The position numbers and the translations under genes are program-made. From contig JAUPSS010000004.1 in assembly GCA_040285825.1 (NCBI GenBank), forward strand, positions 1,525,801-1,589,800: a DNA stretch of 64,000 nt, given 5' to 3'. Positions 23,243-36,391 of this stretch are shown here, piece by piece (position 1 is the first letter of the stretch; each line of letters opens with the position of its first letter). This DNA comes from Eukaryota sp. TZLM1-RC. Its lineage: Eukaryota > Metamonada: BaSk clade. Under the pieces are notes generated by a model. That model was given only the letters and a program-made list of their open reading frames with translations. It was not told the DNA's origin and searched no databases.

Positions 23243-23691
23243 ACATTGTTGCATGAACTTTTACATTGATAAAGAAAATTATTTTACTTTTGTTATTTCA
23301 CAGAAACAAAAAAATAAATTCCAAAAAAATTTACAATTTCACTTTCATTTTGAATGTATTCTAGAAACAGATATCGTTTGTTTGATTTGAATCAAAAGGT
23401 GATCGTTTGTATATGGCAACGGTAACGCTATTTTCTGCACGATTATCATTCTTTTGATTAGGTCAGTATCTTTTTCAAAATTTATGAGCTTTATACATCA
23501 TTAAAACCAATGTTCATGTCATTCATTTGATTTGAATTCCTTTGTTGATAATCTTTTTACAACATTTGCGACAATTTATACATGGTTATCTTGCCTTTGA
23601 AAAAATGGAAACGAATGGCGCATTTTACAAGAGAAGTTTTCAAGTTTATAAATACAGCATGTGTTCTTGATCACATTTTTGGTGTAAAAAA
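23243..23691 (+). repeat. Module B, single copy before Cf (IGS1)
   Basis: Standard B head and alpha tail, although it follows a beta-tail C, which elsewhere is normally followed by the variant head. Confidence 0.85.
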
Positions 23692-24540
23692 ACATTGTTG
23701 CGTGAACTTTTACATTGATAAAGAAGTTTTTCTTTTTTTTATTAAACATAAATAAAAATAAGTTTAAAATTTCATAAATTCAACAAACACTTTTTCTTGC
23801 AAAATTCAGTACACGAAACTAGATGCTCTATTGATCAAAAATACTGCACCAAAAAAAGCTAAAACAATTTGTCATAGTTTTCATTTGAAATCCCCATTTC
23901 TTATATGACAAAAAACTCCACACTTGACAATAAATCTTTGAATTGTAATATCCATATGAGTGTTTCAAACGCTGTTGAATGTTATTGTGTTTTCACACTT
24001 TCTGTGAAAACATGCTTATGCACAAGTGATACAAGGCAGGTTTGATACATGAAGAAATGATTTATGTATTCTGTTTCAATGGCAATCTTGAAAACAATAG
24101 TGTTGGCAGAAAAGATGATGTATGTACTGAAAAGAATACTGTCCAGGAAAACTTTATTATGATAGAGTCTTCATCAAAAGAAAGTACAACGGTGAAGACA
24201 TCAAGCCAATCCATGAACAATTGAGATCAAAAGAGTGATTGAGTCAAACGAAACACTGACAATAACCGATAGGTAAAAGATTTACGGAATAGAAATCCAA
24301 AATGCGCTAGGCAAGGCTGCTGCACTGATGGCAATTGTGAAGCCTACCCTTCTGCCCCAAAGAATCATGGCACTAAGAGTATAATGTGTTTGAAGTTACA
24401 GACGCATCCCAAAGTCGGAGTACGGAAATGAGAAAAACCGCAGAAGGTTGCTCAGGTTGGAAGATCAGATTTTGGGTCTGGTTTCAAACTTCAGATTTTC
24501 CAATTTTGACATTGGAATTTTACCAACCCATTATCCAATA
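23692..24540 (+). repeat. Promoter-proximal module Cf of unit 2
   Basis: Like the other Cf modules in position, but lacks their two shared markers (it has CACGAAACTAG and ATCAAAAGAG). Remnant frame 24042-24224 is shifted by a 1-nt loss. It enters the single-copy flank through CCATTATCCAATAG rather than CCATCATCCAA. Confidence 0.85.
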
Positions 24541-25124
24541 GATTTTGGTTCTGTTGTCCTGTTTTTTGTATAAACACGAATCAAAGATTTCTAGTTACAG
24601 CATTTGCTGGTGTTGTTTCACAGTGATGACCATTATGGTCTAAAATTGTGGATTTTACAAAAAGGTTCTTTGTTTTATACAAATTGATTCAAAATCATCC
24701 AAATGAGATCAGACCACAAAAATGGCGAAACGTGAAATGGGGGTCAGGAAATGAAAGAAATTTTCATTTTTTATCCCATTTCGGAAAGTACTTGCTATTT
24801 GATCATTTTCAATTGATTGTTTAAATAATTTATGAAAATGTGAAAACAGCTCAATTGTTCATGTTGAACAAAATTTTGGTGTTGTATGTAAGCCTTAATG
24901 GAAACATTAAATTTTACTACACGTGTCGAATTTTATGGGAAATCATTTTTGATTGAAAATTTAAATTGACACATCAATAAGATTTGATTACATTTATCAG
25001 GATGTAATGGATCTTTATGGAAAGCACAAATGATCAACATTGATACAATCATATTTGATTGATTTCACAAAAGGTAACATTTATGAACTTTTCTGGTTTT
25101 TTAATCGGAATGTTTTATTGTTGA
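24541..25124 (+). promoter_or_regulatory. Presumed Pol I promoter and 5' ETS (unit 2)
   Basis: About 584 bp matching the unit 1 flank with small differences at its distal end (GTTGTCCTGTTTTTTG). Contains the GACCAT/ATGGTC dyad at 24628-24640. Confidence 0.6.
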
Positions 25125-26213
25125 TACCTGGTTGATCCTGCCAGTAGGCATATGCTTGTCTCAAAGATTAAGCCATGCATGTCTAAGTTCAGGAGTTTTC
25201 TCCGAAACAGCGAATGGCTCATTAAATCAGTGATAATTTATTTGATAGTACTTACTACTTGGATAACCGTGGTAATTCTAGAGCTAATACATGCAGCAAA
25301 TACTTCTTTTGAAGTATGCATTTATTAGATACAAAACCAATCCTGGCAACAGGTCTTTGGTGAATCATAATAACTATGCTGATCGCATGTCTTCGGACAG
25401 CGACATATCATTTAAATCACTGCCCTATCAACTAAATCGTAAGGTAGTGGCTTACGATGGTGATGACGGGTAACGGGGAATTAGGGTTTGATTCCGGAGA
25501 GGGAGCCTGAGAAATGGCTACCACATCCAAGGAAGGCAGCAGGCGCGAAAATTACCCAATCTCATTACGAGGAGGTAGTGACAAAAAATAACAATACTGG
25601 GCTCTTTTGAGTTCGTAATTGGAATGAGTACAACTTAAAACCTTTAACGAGGAGCTACTAGAGGGCAAGTCTGGTGCCAGCAGCCGCGGTAATTCCAGCT
25701 CTAGTAGTGTATCTTAAAATTGCTGCGTTTAAATCGTCCGTAGTTGAATCTCAGAATTTGCGTATCTTCAGGTTTTCCTGTTGGTAAACAGATTCTTCTG
25801 TCTGAGGACACTAGTCATTTGCTTCGGCGGTGGCTATTGAATTCAGACCGTTTACTTTGAAAAAATTAGAGTGTTCAAAGCAGGCTTTATGCAATTGAAT
25901 AACTTAGCATGGAATAATAGAATAGGACTTTGGTTCTGTTTTATTGGTTTTGAGAACTAGAGTAATGATTAAAAGGGACAGTTGGGGGCATTAGTACTCC
26001 GGTGTCAGAGGTGAAATTCTTGGATTGCCGGATGACTAACTACTGCGAAAGCATTTGCCAAAGATGTTCTCATTAATCAAGGTCGAAAGTTGGGGGATCG
26101 AAGACGATTAGACACCGTCGTAGTCTCAACCATAAACTATGCCGACTAGGGATTAGTAGGCGTTAAATACGACCCTATTAGCACCTTATGGGAAACCATA
26201 AGTTCTTGGGTAA

Positions 26214-26272
<59 letters not shown>

Positions 26273-26721
26273 TTGTGGAGCCTGCGGCTTAATCTGACTC
26301 AACACGGAGAAACTTACCAGGTCCAGACGTGATAAGGATTGACAGATTGATAGCTCTTTCATGATCTTACGGTTAGTGGCGCATGGCCGTTCTTAGTTGG
26401 TGGAGTGATTTGTCTGGTTAATTCCGATAACGAACGAGATCTAAATTGCTAACTAGTTTTATTCTATTTTCGGATAGTTTGAACTTCTTAGCGAGACTGC
26501 TGTGGTTTTACACAGAGGAAGGTTTAGGCAATAACAGGTCTGTGATGCCCTTAGATGTTCTGGGCCGCACGCGCGCTACAATGGTAGGTACAACGAGTTT
26601 GTCCTTAACCGAAAGGTTTGGGTAATCTTGTGAATACCTATCTTGACTGGGATAGATCCTTGCAATTATGGGTCTTGAACGAGGAATAACTTGTAAGTGC
26701 ATGTCATCAGCATGCGCTGAA

Positions 26722-26767
<46 letters not shown>

Positions 26768-26907
26768 GATGTTGAGGTGAAATGTTTGGACTCAATGGGT
26801 TAAGCTGCAAAGCAAGACTTGTTGGGAAAATTCAGTGAATCTTTGCATCTAGAGGAAGGAGAAGTCGTAACAAGGTATCCGTAGGTGAACCTGCGGATGG
26901 ATCATTG
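25125..26907 (+). rRNA. 18S small-subunit rRNA, unit 2 (complete)
   Basis: 1783 nt from TACCTGGTTGAT to GGATCATTG. By eye identical to unit 1 over its whole length, including the universal 530-loop, decoding-site and CGCACGCGCGCTACAA landmarks, as expected for genes homogenised within an rDNA array. Confidence 0.98.
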
Positions 26908-27005
26908 TCGTTTGTGAGCTTGGCTTGCCAAGTTTCACTTTAACTGAAACCTAATACCGAACCAACCCTTTTTATTATAAAAACTAATAGTTTCTATGAA
27001 ACATC
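26908..27005 (+). other. ITS1 (unit 2)
   Basis: About 98 nt, matching unit 1. Confidence 0.9.
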
Positions 27006-27168
27006 CAACTTTCAGTGATGGATGTCTCGGCTCCTTTATCGATGAAGAACGCAGCGAATTGCGATACGTAATGTGAATTGCAGAATCTGTGAATCATCGA
27101 AACTTTGAACGCAAATGGTAGTTCTTTAGAGCTTCGGCTTTATTGAACTATACTTGAATCAGCGTCGT
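27006..27168 (+). rRNA. 5.8S rRNA (unit 2)
   Basis: About 163 nt from CAACTTTCAGTGATGGATGT to GAATCAGCGTCGT, matching unit 1. Confidence 0.95.
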
Positions 27169-27326
27169 CTTTTATTTTTCCATTTCGGATAATTGGAATT
27201 GAAGGTTACTTCTTTTCTTAAATAATCAAATATATGATTGACTTTTGTCAACATTTATTGTTGAAGGCAACTTTTACATTAATTGACGACTCATCTCTTT
27301 CATATATTGTCTTTTAGACATCATTT
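27169..27326 (+). other. ITS2 (unit 2)
   Basis: About 158 nt; one T shorter than unit 1 in the run before TAGACATC. Confidence 0.9.
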
Positions 27327-27674
27327 CGACCTGATTTCAAGTAAGATCACCCCCTGGACTTAAGCATATCAATAAGGGGAGGAAAAGAAAATAACTATGA
27401 TTTCCTTAGTAGCGGCGAGCGAACAGGAAAAAGCTCAAGACTGAATCTTTATGATCTTTAGATTGTGAAGAGTTGTAGTCTATGGAAACCAGTATTCGGT
27501 TCTCGATGTATAAGTCCTTTGGAAAAGGGTATCATGGAAGGTGAAAATCCTGTAAATGACATCGAAGTAATTGATTCACTACTGATTTTCCGAGAGTCGC
27601 GCTGTTTGGGAATGCAGCGTTAAATGTGGGGTAAGTTTCCCATAAAGCTAAATATAAAAGGAGACCGATAGTTC

Positions 27675-27705
<31 letters not shown>

Positions 27706-28546
27706 TCTGAAGAGAGAGTTAAAAGTACCTGAAATCACTGAAAGGATAAGCGATTGGAACTTGATATTGATAGCTTCGGCTGTCTTGCGTTGGAGTGATT
27801 TTGAAAATTGAGTGATTGTGGGAAGGTAGCTATAATGAACTTCGGTTTATTGTAGTGTTATAGCCTCATAAATTGTTCTTTTTTAAGAATCAGGAATACG
27901 GTTTTACCGAGACTCCAACATAAAAGGTTCAATTGTCCCGTCTTGAAACACGGACCAAGGAGTGTATCTCTTCTGCAAGTCGTAGGGTGTAAAAACCTGA
28001 AGGCGAAATGAAAGTAATTTTATGAGGGGAAGTTTCGACTGCACCCTCAACCAGTCCTTGCAAAGGGATCTGAGTATGAGCAGAATGGATACGACCCGAA
28101 AGCCGCTGAACTATGCCTGAATAGGATGAAGCCAGGGGAAACTCTGGTGGAAGTCCGTAGCGATGTTGACGTGCAAATCACTCGTCAAATTTGGGTATAG
28201 GGGCGAAAGACTCATCGAAGCGGCTAGTAGCTGGTTACGTTCGAAGTTTCCCCCAGGATAGCTGGAGCTTGTTTTAGTTTTGTCCGGTAAAGCTAATGAT
28301 TAGAGGTACTAGGGACGCAATGTCCTTAGCCTATTCTCAAACTTTAAATGGGCAAGATTTGTGATGATACTTAAGTGATCGTTGCAATTGAATAATAGCT
28401 CTAAGTGGGCCATTTTTGGTAAGCAGAACTGGCGATGTGGGATGCTCCAAAAGACATGTTAAGGTGCCTAAGTGTGCACTCATTTAGACCCCAGAAAAGG
28501 TGTTGGTTGATATTGACAGCAGGACGGTGGCCATGGAAGTCGGAAT

Positions 28547-28580
<34 letters not shown>

Positions 28581-29490
28581 TCAACTAGCCCTGAAAATTG
28601 ATGGCGCTAAAGTGTGCCACCTATACATGTCCATTAATTCATTTTATGAGTTAATGTGTAGAACGTCGTGGGGGTTGCGTAGAAGGTTCATTGTGAAATG
28701 GACTGGAGCAGCCTCTAGTGCAGATCTTGGTGGTAGTAGCAAATAAACAAGTTGGAATCTTGTTGACCGAAGTGGAGTAGGGTTCCATGGTAAAGGTATT
28801 CTGCCATGGGTTAGTCGGTCCTAAGGCACAGGTTAACTCTTTGAGAGGGGGCTTTTATAGCTCCGTCCTGTCGAAAGGGAAGCAGGTTAATATTCCTGCA
28901 CCAACAGTGGGTGTTCGTGGTAACACAATCGAATCTAGAGATGTCGGGGAGGATCCTGGGAAGAGTTATCTTTTCTTATTAACTGTCTATTGTCCATGGA
29001 ATCTGTTTAACAGGAGAAGTGGATATAAGATAGGAAGAGCATTACGTTTTTGTAATGTCCGGTGTATTCTCAACGGCCCTTGAAAATCTAGAGGAGTAAT
29101 CACTTCATTGTTGTCCGTACCGATAACCGCATCAGGTCTCCAAGGTGTGTAGCCTCTGGTCTATAGAAGAACGTAGGTAAGGGAAGTCGGCAAAATAGAT
29201 CCGTAACTTCGGGATAAGGATTGGCTCTAGGGGCCTTGTGTAAGAGCCCTAGTGGTGACGCACTGAGCGTTGATGTGATTGGCAACAATTGCGTTGATGC
29301 GAGGTGTTGATCCATTGGGATTACTTTTATGCAATTAAAGGTCAACCTAGAACTGTAACGGACAAAGGGAACCCGACTGTTTAATCGAAACAAAGCTTTC
29401 TGATGGCCGGAAACGGTGTTGACAGAAAGTGATTTCTGCTCAGTGCTCTGAATGTCATTGTGAAGAGATTCAATCAAGCACGGGTAAACA

Positions 29491-29535
<45 letters not shown>

Positions 29536-29536
29536 C

Positions 29537-29569
<33 letters not shown>

Positions 29570-29591
29570 GTTCCCACTGTCCCTACCTACC

Positions 29592-29627
<36 letters not shown>

Positions 29628-29633
29628 TAATTC

Positions 29634-29671
<38 letters not shown>

Positions 29672-30029
29672 TGATATTGTGAACCGATTCAGGAGGTGTA
29701 GCGTACAGGGAGTAGATTTATCTACGCCAATGAAACACCCTGACTCTTGACATTGGTTTGCTAACTTAATTAATCCGAAACAGGTTTCCTGTTTCAAGAT
29801 TTAAGTGTCTTCGGATACGATCGGATTTAAGGACATTGTCAGATGGGGAGTTTGGCTGGGGCGGCACATCTCCAAAATAATAACGGAGGTGTCCTAAGGT
29901 GAGCTCAATGAGAACAGAAATCTCATGTAGAACATAAGGGTAAAAGCTCACTTGATTTTGATTTTCAGTATGAATACAAACCAAGAAATTGTGGCCTAAC
30001 GATCCTTTAACTATAAGAAACTTTTAGCT

Positions 30030-30072
<43 letters not shown>

Positions 30073-30174
30073 AGCCAAGCGTTCATAGCGACGTTGCTTT
30101 TTGATTCTTCGATGTCGGCTCTTCCTATCATTGAGAAGCAGAATTCTCAAAGCGTTGGATTGTTCACCCATTAA

Positions 30175-30230
<56 letters not shown>

Positions 30231-30558
30231 AATAATTGTCATCCTAATAGTAAAAGCAACCCAGTACGAGAGGAACCGTTGTTTCGCATAATTGGTATTT
30301 ACGCTTATCTGAAAAGATATTGGTGTGAAGCTAACATGCGTTGGATTATAGCTGAACGCCTCTAAGCTAGTATCCAACCTAGAAAGGATGATATATTGAC
30401 CTGCAAATTTAATCGATAAAGATTAGGATTGTGTTTACACAGTCCCAATATCTCATCAGTGGGATTGATGTTTAGTCTAAGTACTATTCATTGATCATTG
30501 AAACTATGAAGATTCGCAGGATCATGAAACCTTGGCAGACGACCAAGATACGGAACTC
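27327..30558 (+). rRNA. 28S large-subunit rRNA, unit 2 (complete)
   Basis: About 3232 nt with the same landmarks as unit 1. Substitutions against unit 1: G for T at 28037, A for G at 28904 and T for C at 30284. There are also single-base differences in homopolymers (for example CAGGG against CAGGGG near 29710, and TAAAAGC against TAAAGC near 30253). The R2-type target (CTTAAGGTAGCC, about 29511-29522) is uninterrupted. The D7a hairpin is at 28632-28656. Confidence 0.96.
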
Positions 30559-31328
30559 ATTGCTGTAAGTGTAAGAGTATCGTTTTTGATACGATTTACT
30601 GAGGCTCATATGAAGTTCCTAGTTTCGTATATTGACCAATGGTTGTTTATTACAATCATTGGTCAAATCTTTAAAGTCCATTTTGGGACAATTAATATAA
30701 CAATTGTGGTGTTAAAGTCCGTGCTATGGTCATTTGAGTAGTCATTGGTATGATTGGTTGAATGGTCATTGGTATGATTAGATGAGTTGCATGTAGTCTT
30801 TATGTACTAGATGTGATCAACTTGTGATCAAACTTTGTGTGAAATTGTGTGTTAGTAATGTTGGCTATGTGTTATTTGATCAGTACAAACTCATGATTAC
30901 ATTTTTCAAATGATTTTGTATATATTTGAATTAATTGAGTGTATTAATTTTTTTAAACATTAAATTGTAAAAAAAGTAAAAAATCAAAAAGTATACAATT
31001 GAATGTTGTAAACTAATAAAACAATTGCTGTAAGTGTAAGAGTATCGTTTTTGATACGATTTACTGAGGCTCATATGAAGTTCCTAGTTTCGTATATTGA
31101 CCAATGGTTGTTTATTACAATCATTGGTCAAATCTTTAAAGTCCATTTTGGGACAATTAATATAACAATTGTGGTGTTAAAGTCCGTGCTATGGTCATTT
31201 GATTAGTCATTGGTATGATTGGTTGAATGGTCATTGGTATGATTAGATGAGTTGCATGTAGTCTTTATGTACTAGATGTGATCAACTTGTGATCAAACTT
31301 TGTGTGAAATTGTGTGTTAGTAATGTTG
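30559..31328 (+). repeat. Module A x2 in IGS2, second truncated (28S 3' flank / 3' ETS)
   Basis: Copies start at 30559 and 31024 (465 bp apart). The second stops at GTTG 31328 and joins B at exactly the junction seen at 5694. Only two copies are present here, against about 13 in IGS0. Confidence 0.9.
30632..30666 (+). promoter_or_regulatory. 3' ETS stem-loop after unit 2
   Basis: Same 14-bp stem and TTTATTA loop as after unit 1, again 74 nt past the assigned 28S end. Confidence 0.5.
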
Positions 31329-31782
31329 TAATACATTGTTGCATGAACTTCTACATTGATAAAGAAAATTATTTTACTTTTGTTATTTCACAGAAACAAA
31401 AAAATAAATTCCAAAAAAATTTACAATTTCACTTTCATTTTGAATGTATTCTAGAAACAGATATCGTTTGCTTGATTTGAATCAAAAGGTGATCGTTTGT
31501 ATATGGCAACGGTAACGCTATTTTCTGCACGATTATCATTCTTTTGATTAGGTCAGTATCTTTTTCAAAATTTAAGAGCTTTATACATCATTAAAACCAA
31601 TGTTCATATCATTCATTTGATTTGAATTCCTTTGTTGATAATCTTTTTACAACATTTGCGACATTTTATACATGGTTATCTTGCCTTTGAAAAAATGGAA
31701 ACGAATGGCGCATTTTACAAGAGAAGTTTTCAAGTTTATAAACTACAGCATGTGTTCTTGATCACATTTTGGTGTAAAAAAA
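31329..31782 (+). repeat. Module B (IGS2, after A)
   Basis: Single B with alpha tail. Private changes include GAACTTCTACATTG and TTGCTTGATTTG. Confidence 0.85.
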
Positions 31783-32937
31783 ACATTGTTGCGTGAACTT
31801 TTACATTGATAAAGAAGTTTTTCTTTTTTATTAAACATAAATAAAAAATAAATTCAAAATTTCATAAATTCAACAAACACTTTTATTGCAAAATCAGTAC
31901 ACGAAATCAGATGCTCTATTGATCAAAAATACTGCACCAAAAAAAGCTAAAACAATTTGGCATAGTTTTCATTTGAAATCCCCATTTCTTATATGACAAA
32001 AAGACTCCACACTTGACAATAAATCTTTGAATTGTAATATCCATATGAGTGTTTTAAACGCTGTTGAATGTTATTGTGTTTTCACACTTTCTGTGGAAAC
32101 ATGCTTATGCACAAGTGATACAAGGCAGGTTTGATACATGAAGAAATGATTTATGTATTCTGTTTCAATGGCAATCTTGAAAACAATAGTGTTGGCAGAA
32201 AAGATGATGTATGTACTGAAAAGAATACTGTCCAGGAAAACTTTATTACGATAGAGTCTTCATCAAGAAGAAAAGTACAACGGTGAAGACATCAAGCCAA
32301 TCCATGAACAATTGAGATCAAAAAGAGTGATTGAGTCAAACGAAACACTTACAATAACCGATAGGTACAAGATTTACGGAATAGAAATCCAAAATGCGCT
32401 AGGCAAGGCTGCTGCACTGATGGCAATTGTGATGTCTACCCTTCTGCCCCGAAGAATCATGGCACTAAGAGTATAATGTGTTTGAAGTTACAGACGCATC
32501 CCAAAGTCGGAGTACGGAAATGAAAAAAACCGCAGAAGGTTGCTCAGGTTGGAGGTTTCAAACTTCAGATTTTCCAATTTTGACATTGGAATTTTTACCA
32601 ACCCATAATGCAATTAATTTTTGGTTTTGCTTTCCTGTTTTTCTGCATGTGTTTCGTATATGGCAACGGTTACGCTAACTTCTGTACGATTATCATTTTT
32701 TTGATTAGATTAGTATTTCTTTCAAAATTTTGAGCTTTATACATCATTAAAACCAATGTTCATGTCATTCATTTGATTTGAATTCCTTTGTTGATAATCT
32801 TTTTACAACATTTGCAACAATTTATACATGGTTATCTTGCCTTTGAAAAAATGGAAACGAATGGCGCATTTTACAAGAGAAGTTTTCAAGTTTATAAATA
32901 CAACATGTGTTCTTGATCACATTTTTGGTGTAAAAAA
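31783..32937 (+). repeat. Module C (IGS2 copy 1)
   Basis: Remnant frame broken by two A insertions (about 32270 and 32320). Lacks the 18-nt segment; alpha tail. Confidence 0.85.
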
Positions 32938-34091
32938 ACATTGTTGCGTGAGCTTTTACATTGATAAAGAAGTTTTTCTTTTTTTATTAAACATAAATAA
33001 AAAATAAGTTTAAAATTTCATAAATTCAACAAACACTTTTCTTGCAAAATCAGTACACGAAACTAGATGCTCTATTGATCAAAAATACTGCACCAAAAAA
33101 GCTAAAACAATTTGTCATAGTTTTCATTTGAAATCCCCATTTCTTATATGACAAAAAAACTCCACACTTGACAATAAATCTTTGAATTGTAATATCCATA
33201 TGAGTGTTTCAAACGCTGTTGAATGTTATTGTGTTTTCACACTTTCTGTGAAAACATGCTTATGCACAAGTGATACAAGGCAGGTTTGATACATGAAGAA
33301 ATGATTTATGTATTCTGTTTCAATGGCAATCTTGAAAACAATAGTGTTGGCAGAAAAGATGATGTATGTACTGAAAAGAATACTGTCCAGGAAAACTTTA
33401 TTATGATAGAGTCTTCATCAAAAAGAAAGTACAACGGTGAAGACATCAAGCCAATCCATGAACAATTGAGATCAAAAGAGTGATTGAGTCAAACGAAACA
33501 CTGACAATAACCGATAGGTAAAAGATTTACGGAATAGAAATCCAAAATGCGCTAGGCAAGGCTGCTGCACTGATGGCAATCGTGATGCCTACCCTTCTGC
33601 CCCGAAGAATCATGGCACTAAGAGTATAATGTGTTTTAAAGTTACAGACGCATCCCAAAGTCGGAGTACGGAAATGAAAAAAAACCGCAGAAGGTTGCTC
33701 AGGTTGGAGGTTTCAAACTTCAGATTTTTCCAATTTTGACATTGGAATTTTACCAACCCATAATGCAATTAATTTTTGGTTTTTGCTTTCCTGTTTTTCT
33801 GCATGTGTTTGTATATGGCAGCAGTAACGCTAATTTCTGTACGATTATCATTCTTTTTGATTAGATTAGTATTTCTTTCAAAATTTTGAGCTTTATACAT
33901 CATTAAAACCAATGTTCATGTCATTCATTTGATTTGAATTCCTTTGTTGATAATCTTTTACAACATTTGCAACAATTTATACATGGTTATCTTGCCTTTG
34001 AAAAATGGAAACGAATGGCGCATTTTACAAGAGAAGTTTTCAAGTTTATAAATACAACATGTGTTCTTGATCACATTTTTGGTGTAAAAAA
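32938..34091 (+). repeat. Module C (IGS2 copy 2)
   Basis: Remnant frame 33286-33483; lacks the 18-nt segment; alpha tail. Private GGCAGCAGTAACG replaces GGCAACGGTAACG. Confidence 0.85.
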
Positions 34092-35241
34092 ACATTGTTG
34101 CGTGAGCTTTTACATTGATAAAGAAGTTTTTCTTTTTTTTATTAAACATAAATAAAAAATAAGTTTAAAATTTCATAAATTCAACAAACACTTTTCTTGC
34201 AAAATCAGTACACGAAACTAGATGCTCTATTGATCAAAAATACTGCACCAAAAAAGCTAAAACAATTTGTCATAGTTTTCATTTGAAATCCCCATTTCTT
34301 ATATGACAAAAAAAACTCCACACTTGACAATAAATCTTTGAATTGTAATATCCATATGAGTGTTTCAAACGCTGTTGAATGTTATTGTGTTTTCACACTT
34401 TCTGTGAAAACATGCTTATGCACAAGTGATACAAGGCAGGTTTGATACATGAAGAAATGATTTATGTATTCTGTTTCAATGGCAATCTTGAAAACAATAG
34501 TGTTGGCAGAAAAGATGATGTATGTACTGAAAAGAATACTGTCCAGGAAAACTTTATTATGATAGAGTCTTCATCAAAAAGAAAGTACAACGGTGAAGAC
34601 ATCAAGCCAATCCATGAACAATTGAGATCAAAAGAGTGATTGAGTCAAACGAAACACTGACAATAACCGATAGGTAAAAGATTTACGGAATAGAAATCCA
34701 AAATGCGCTAGGCAAGGCTGCTGCACTGATGGCAATCGTGATGCCTACCCTTCTGCCCCGAAGAATCATGGCACTAAGAGTATAATGTGTTTAAAGTTAC
34801 AGACGCATCCCAAAGTCGGAGTACGGAAATGAAAAAAACCGCAGAAGGTTGCTCAGGTTGGAGGTTTCAAACTTCAGATTTTCCAATTTTGACATTGGAA
34901 TTTTACCAACCCTTAATGCAATTAATTTTGGTTTTGCTTTCCTGTTTTCTGCATGTGTTTGTATATGGCAACGGTAACGCTAATTTCTGTACGATTATCA
35001 TTCTTTTGATTAGATTAGTATTTCTTTCAAAATTTTGAGCTTTATACATCATTAAAACCAATGTTCATGTCATTCATTTGATTTGAATTCCTTTGTTGAT
35101 AATCTTTTTACAACATTTGCAACAATTTATACATGGTTATCTTGCCTTTGAAAAAATGGAAACGAATGGCGCATTTTACAAGAGAAGTTTTCAAGTTTAT
35201 AAATACAACATGTGTTCTTGATCACATTGTTGGTGTAAAAA
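34092..35241 (+). repeat. Module C (IGS2 copy 3)
   Basis: Remnant frame 34442-34639; lacks the 18-nt segment; alpha tail. Very close to the preceding copy, suggesting recent tandem duplication. Confidence 0.85.
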
Positions 35242-36391
35242 ACATTGTTGCGTGAGCTTTTACATTGATAAAGAAGTTTTTCTTTTTTTTATTAAACATA
35301 AATAAAAAATAAGTTTAAAATTTCATAAATTCAACAAACACTTTTCTTGCAAAATCAGTACACGAAACTAGATGCTCTATTGATCAAAAATACTGCACCA
35401 AAAAGCTAAAACAATTTGTCATAGTTTTCATTTGAAATCCCCATTTCTTATATGACAAAAAAACTCCACACTTGACAATAAATCTTTGAATTGTAATATC
35501 CATATGAGTGTTTCAAACGCTGTTGAATGTTATTGTGTTTTCACACTTTCTGTGAAAACATGCTTATGCACAAGTGATACAAGGCAGGTTTGATACATGA
35601 AGAAATGATTTATGTATTCTGTTTCAATGGCAATCTTGAAAACAATAGTGTTGGCAGAAAAGATGATGTATGTACTGAAAAGAATACTGTCCAGGAAAAC
35701 TTTATTATGATAGAGTCTTCATCAAAAAGAAAGTACAACGGTGAAGACATCAAGCCAATCCATGAACAATTGAGATCAAAAGAGTGATTGAGTCAAACGA
35801 AACACTGACAATAACCGATAGGTAAAAGATTTACGGAATAGAAATCCAAAATGCGCTAGGCAAGGCTGCTGCACTGATGGCAATCGTGATGCCTACCCTT
35901 CTGCCCCGAAGAATCATGGCACTAAGAGTATAATGTGTTTAAAGTTACAGACGCATCCCAAAGTCGGAGTACGGAAATGAAAAAAACCGCAGAAGGTTGC
36001 TCAGGTTGAAGGTTTCAAACTTCAGATTTTCCAATTTTGACATTGGAATTTTACCAACCCATAATGCAATTAATTTTGGTTTTGCTTTCCTGTTTTCTGC
36101 ATGTGTTTGTATATGGCAACGGTAACGCTAATTTCTGTACGATTATCATTCTTTTGATTAGATTAGTATTTCTTTCAAAATTTTGAGCTTTATGCATCAT
36201 TGAAACCAATGTTCATGTCATTGATCTGATTTAAATTCTTTTGTTGATAATCCTTTTGCAATTGTTGTGACAATTTATACATGGTTATCTTGCCTTTAAA
36301 AAAATCGAAACGAATGGCGCAATTTACAGGAGAAGTTTTCAATTTATGAATAGCACCACTGGTTTTTGATCACATTTTTGGTGTAAAAAAA
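35242..36391 (+). repeat. Module C (IGS2 copy 4)
   Basis: Remnant frame 35590-35787; lacks the 18-nt segment (GGTTGAAGGTTTC); beta tail. Last of four head-to-tail C modules with no B between them. Confidence 0.85.
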
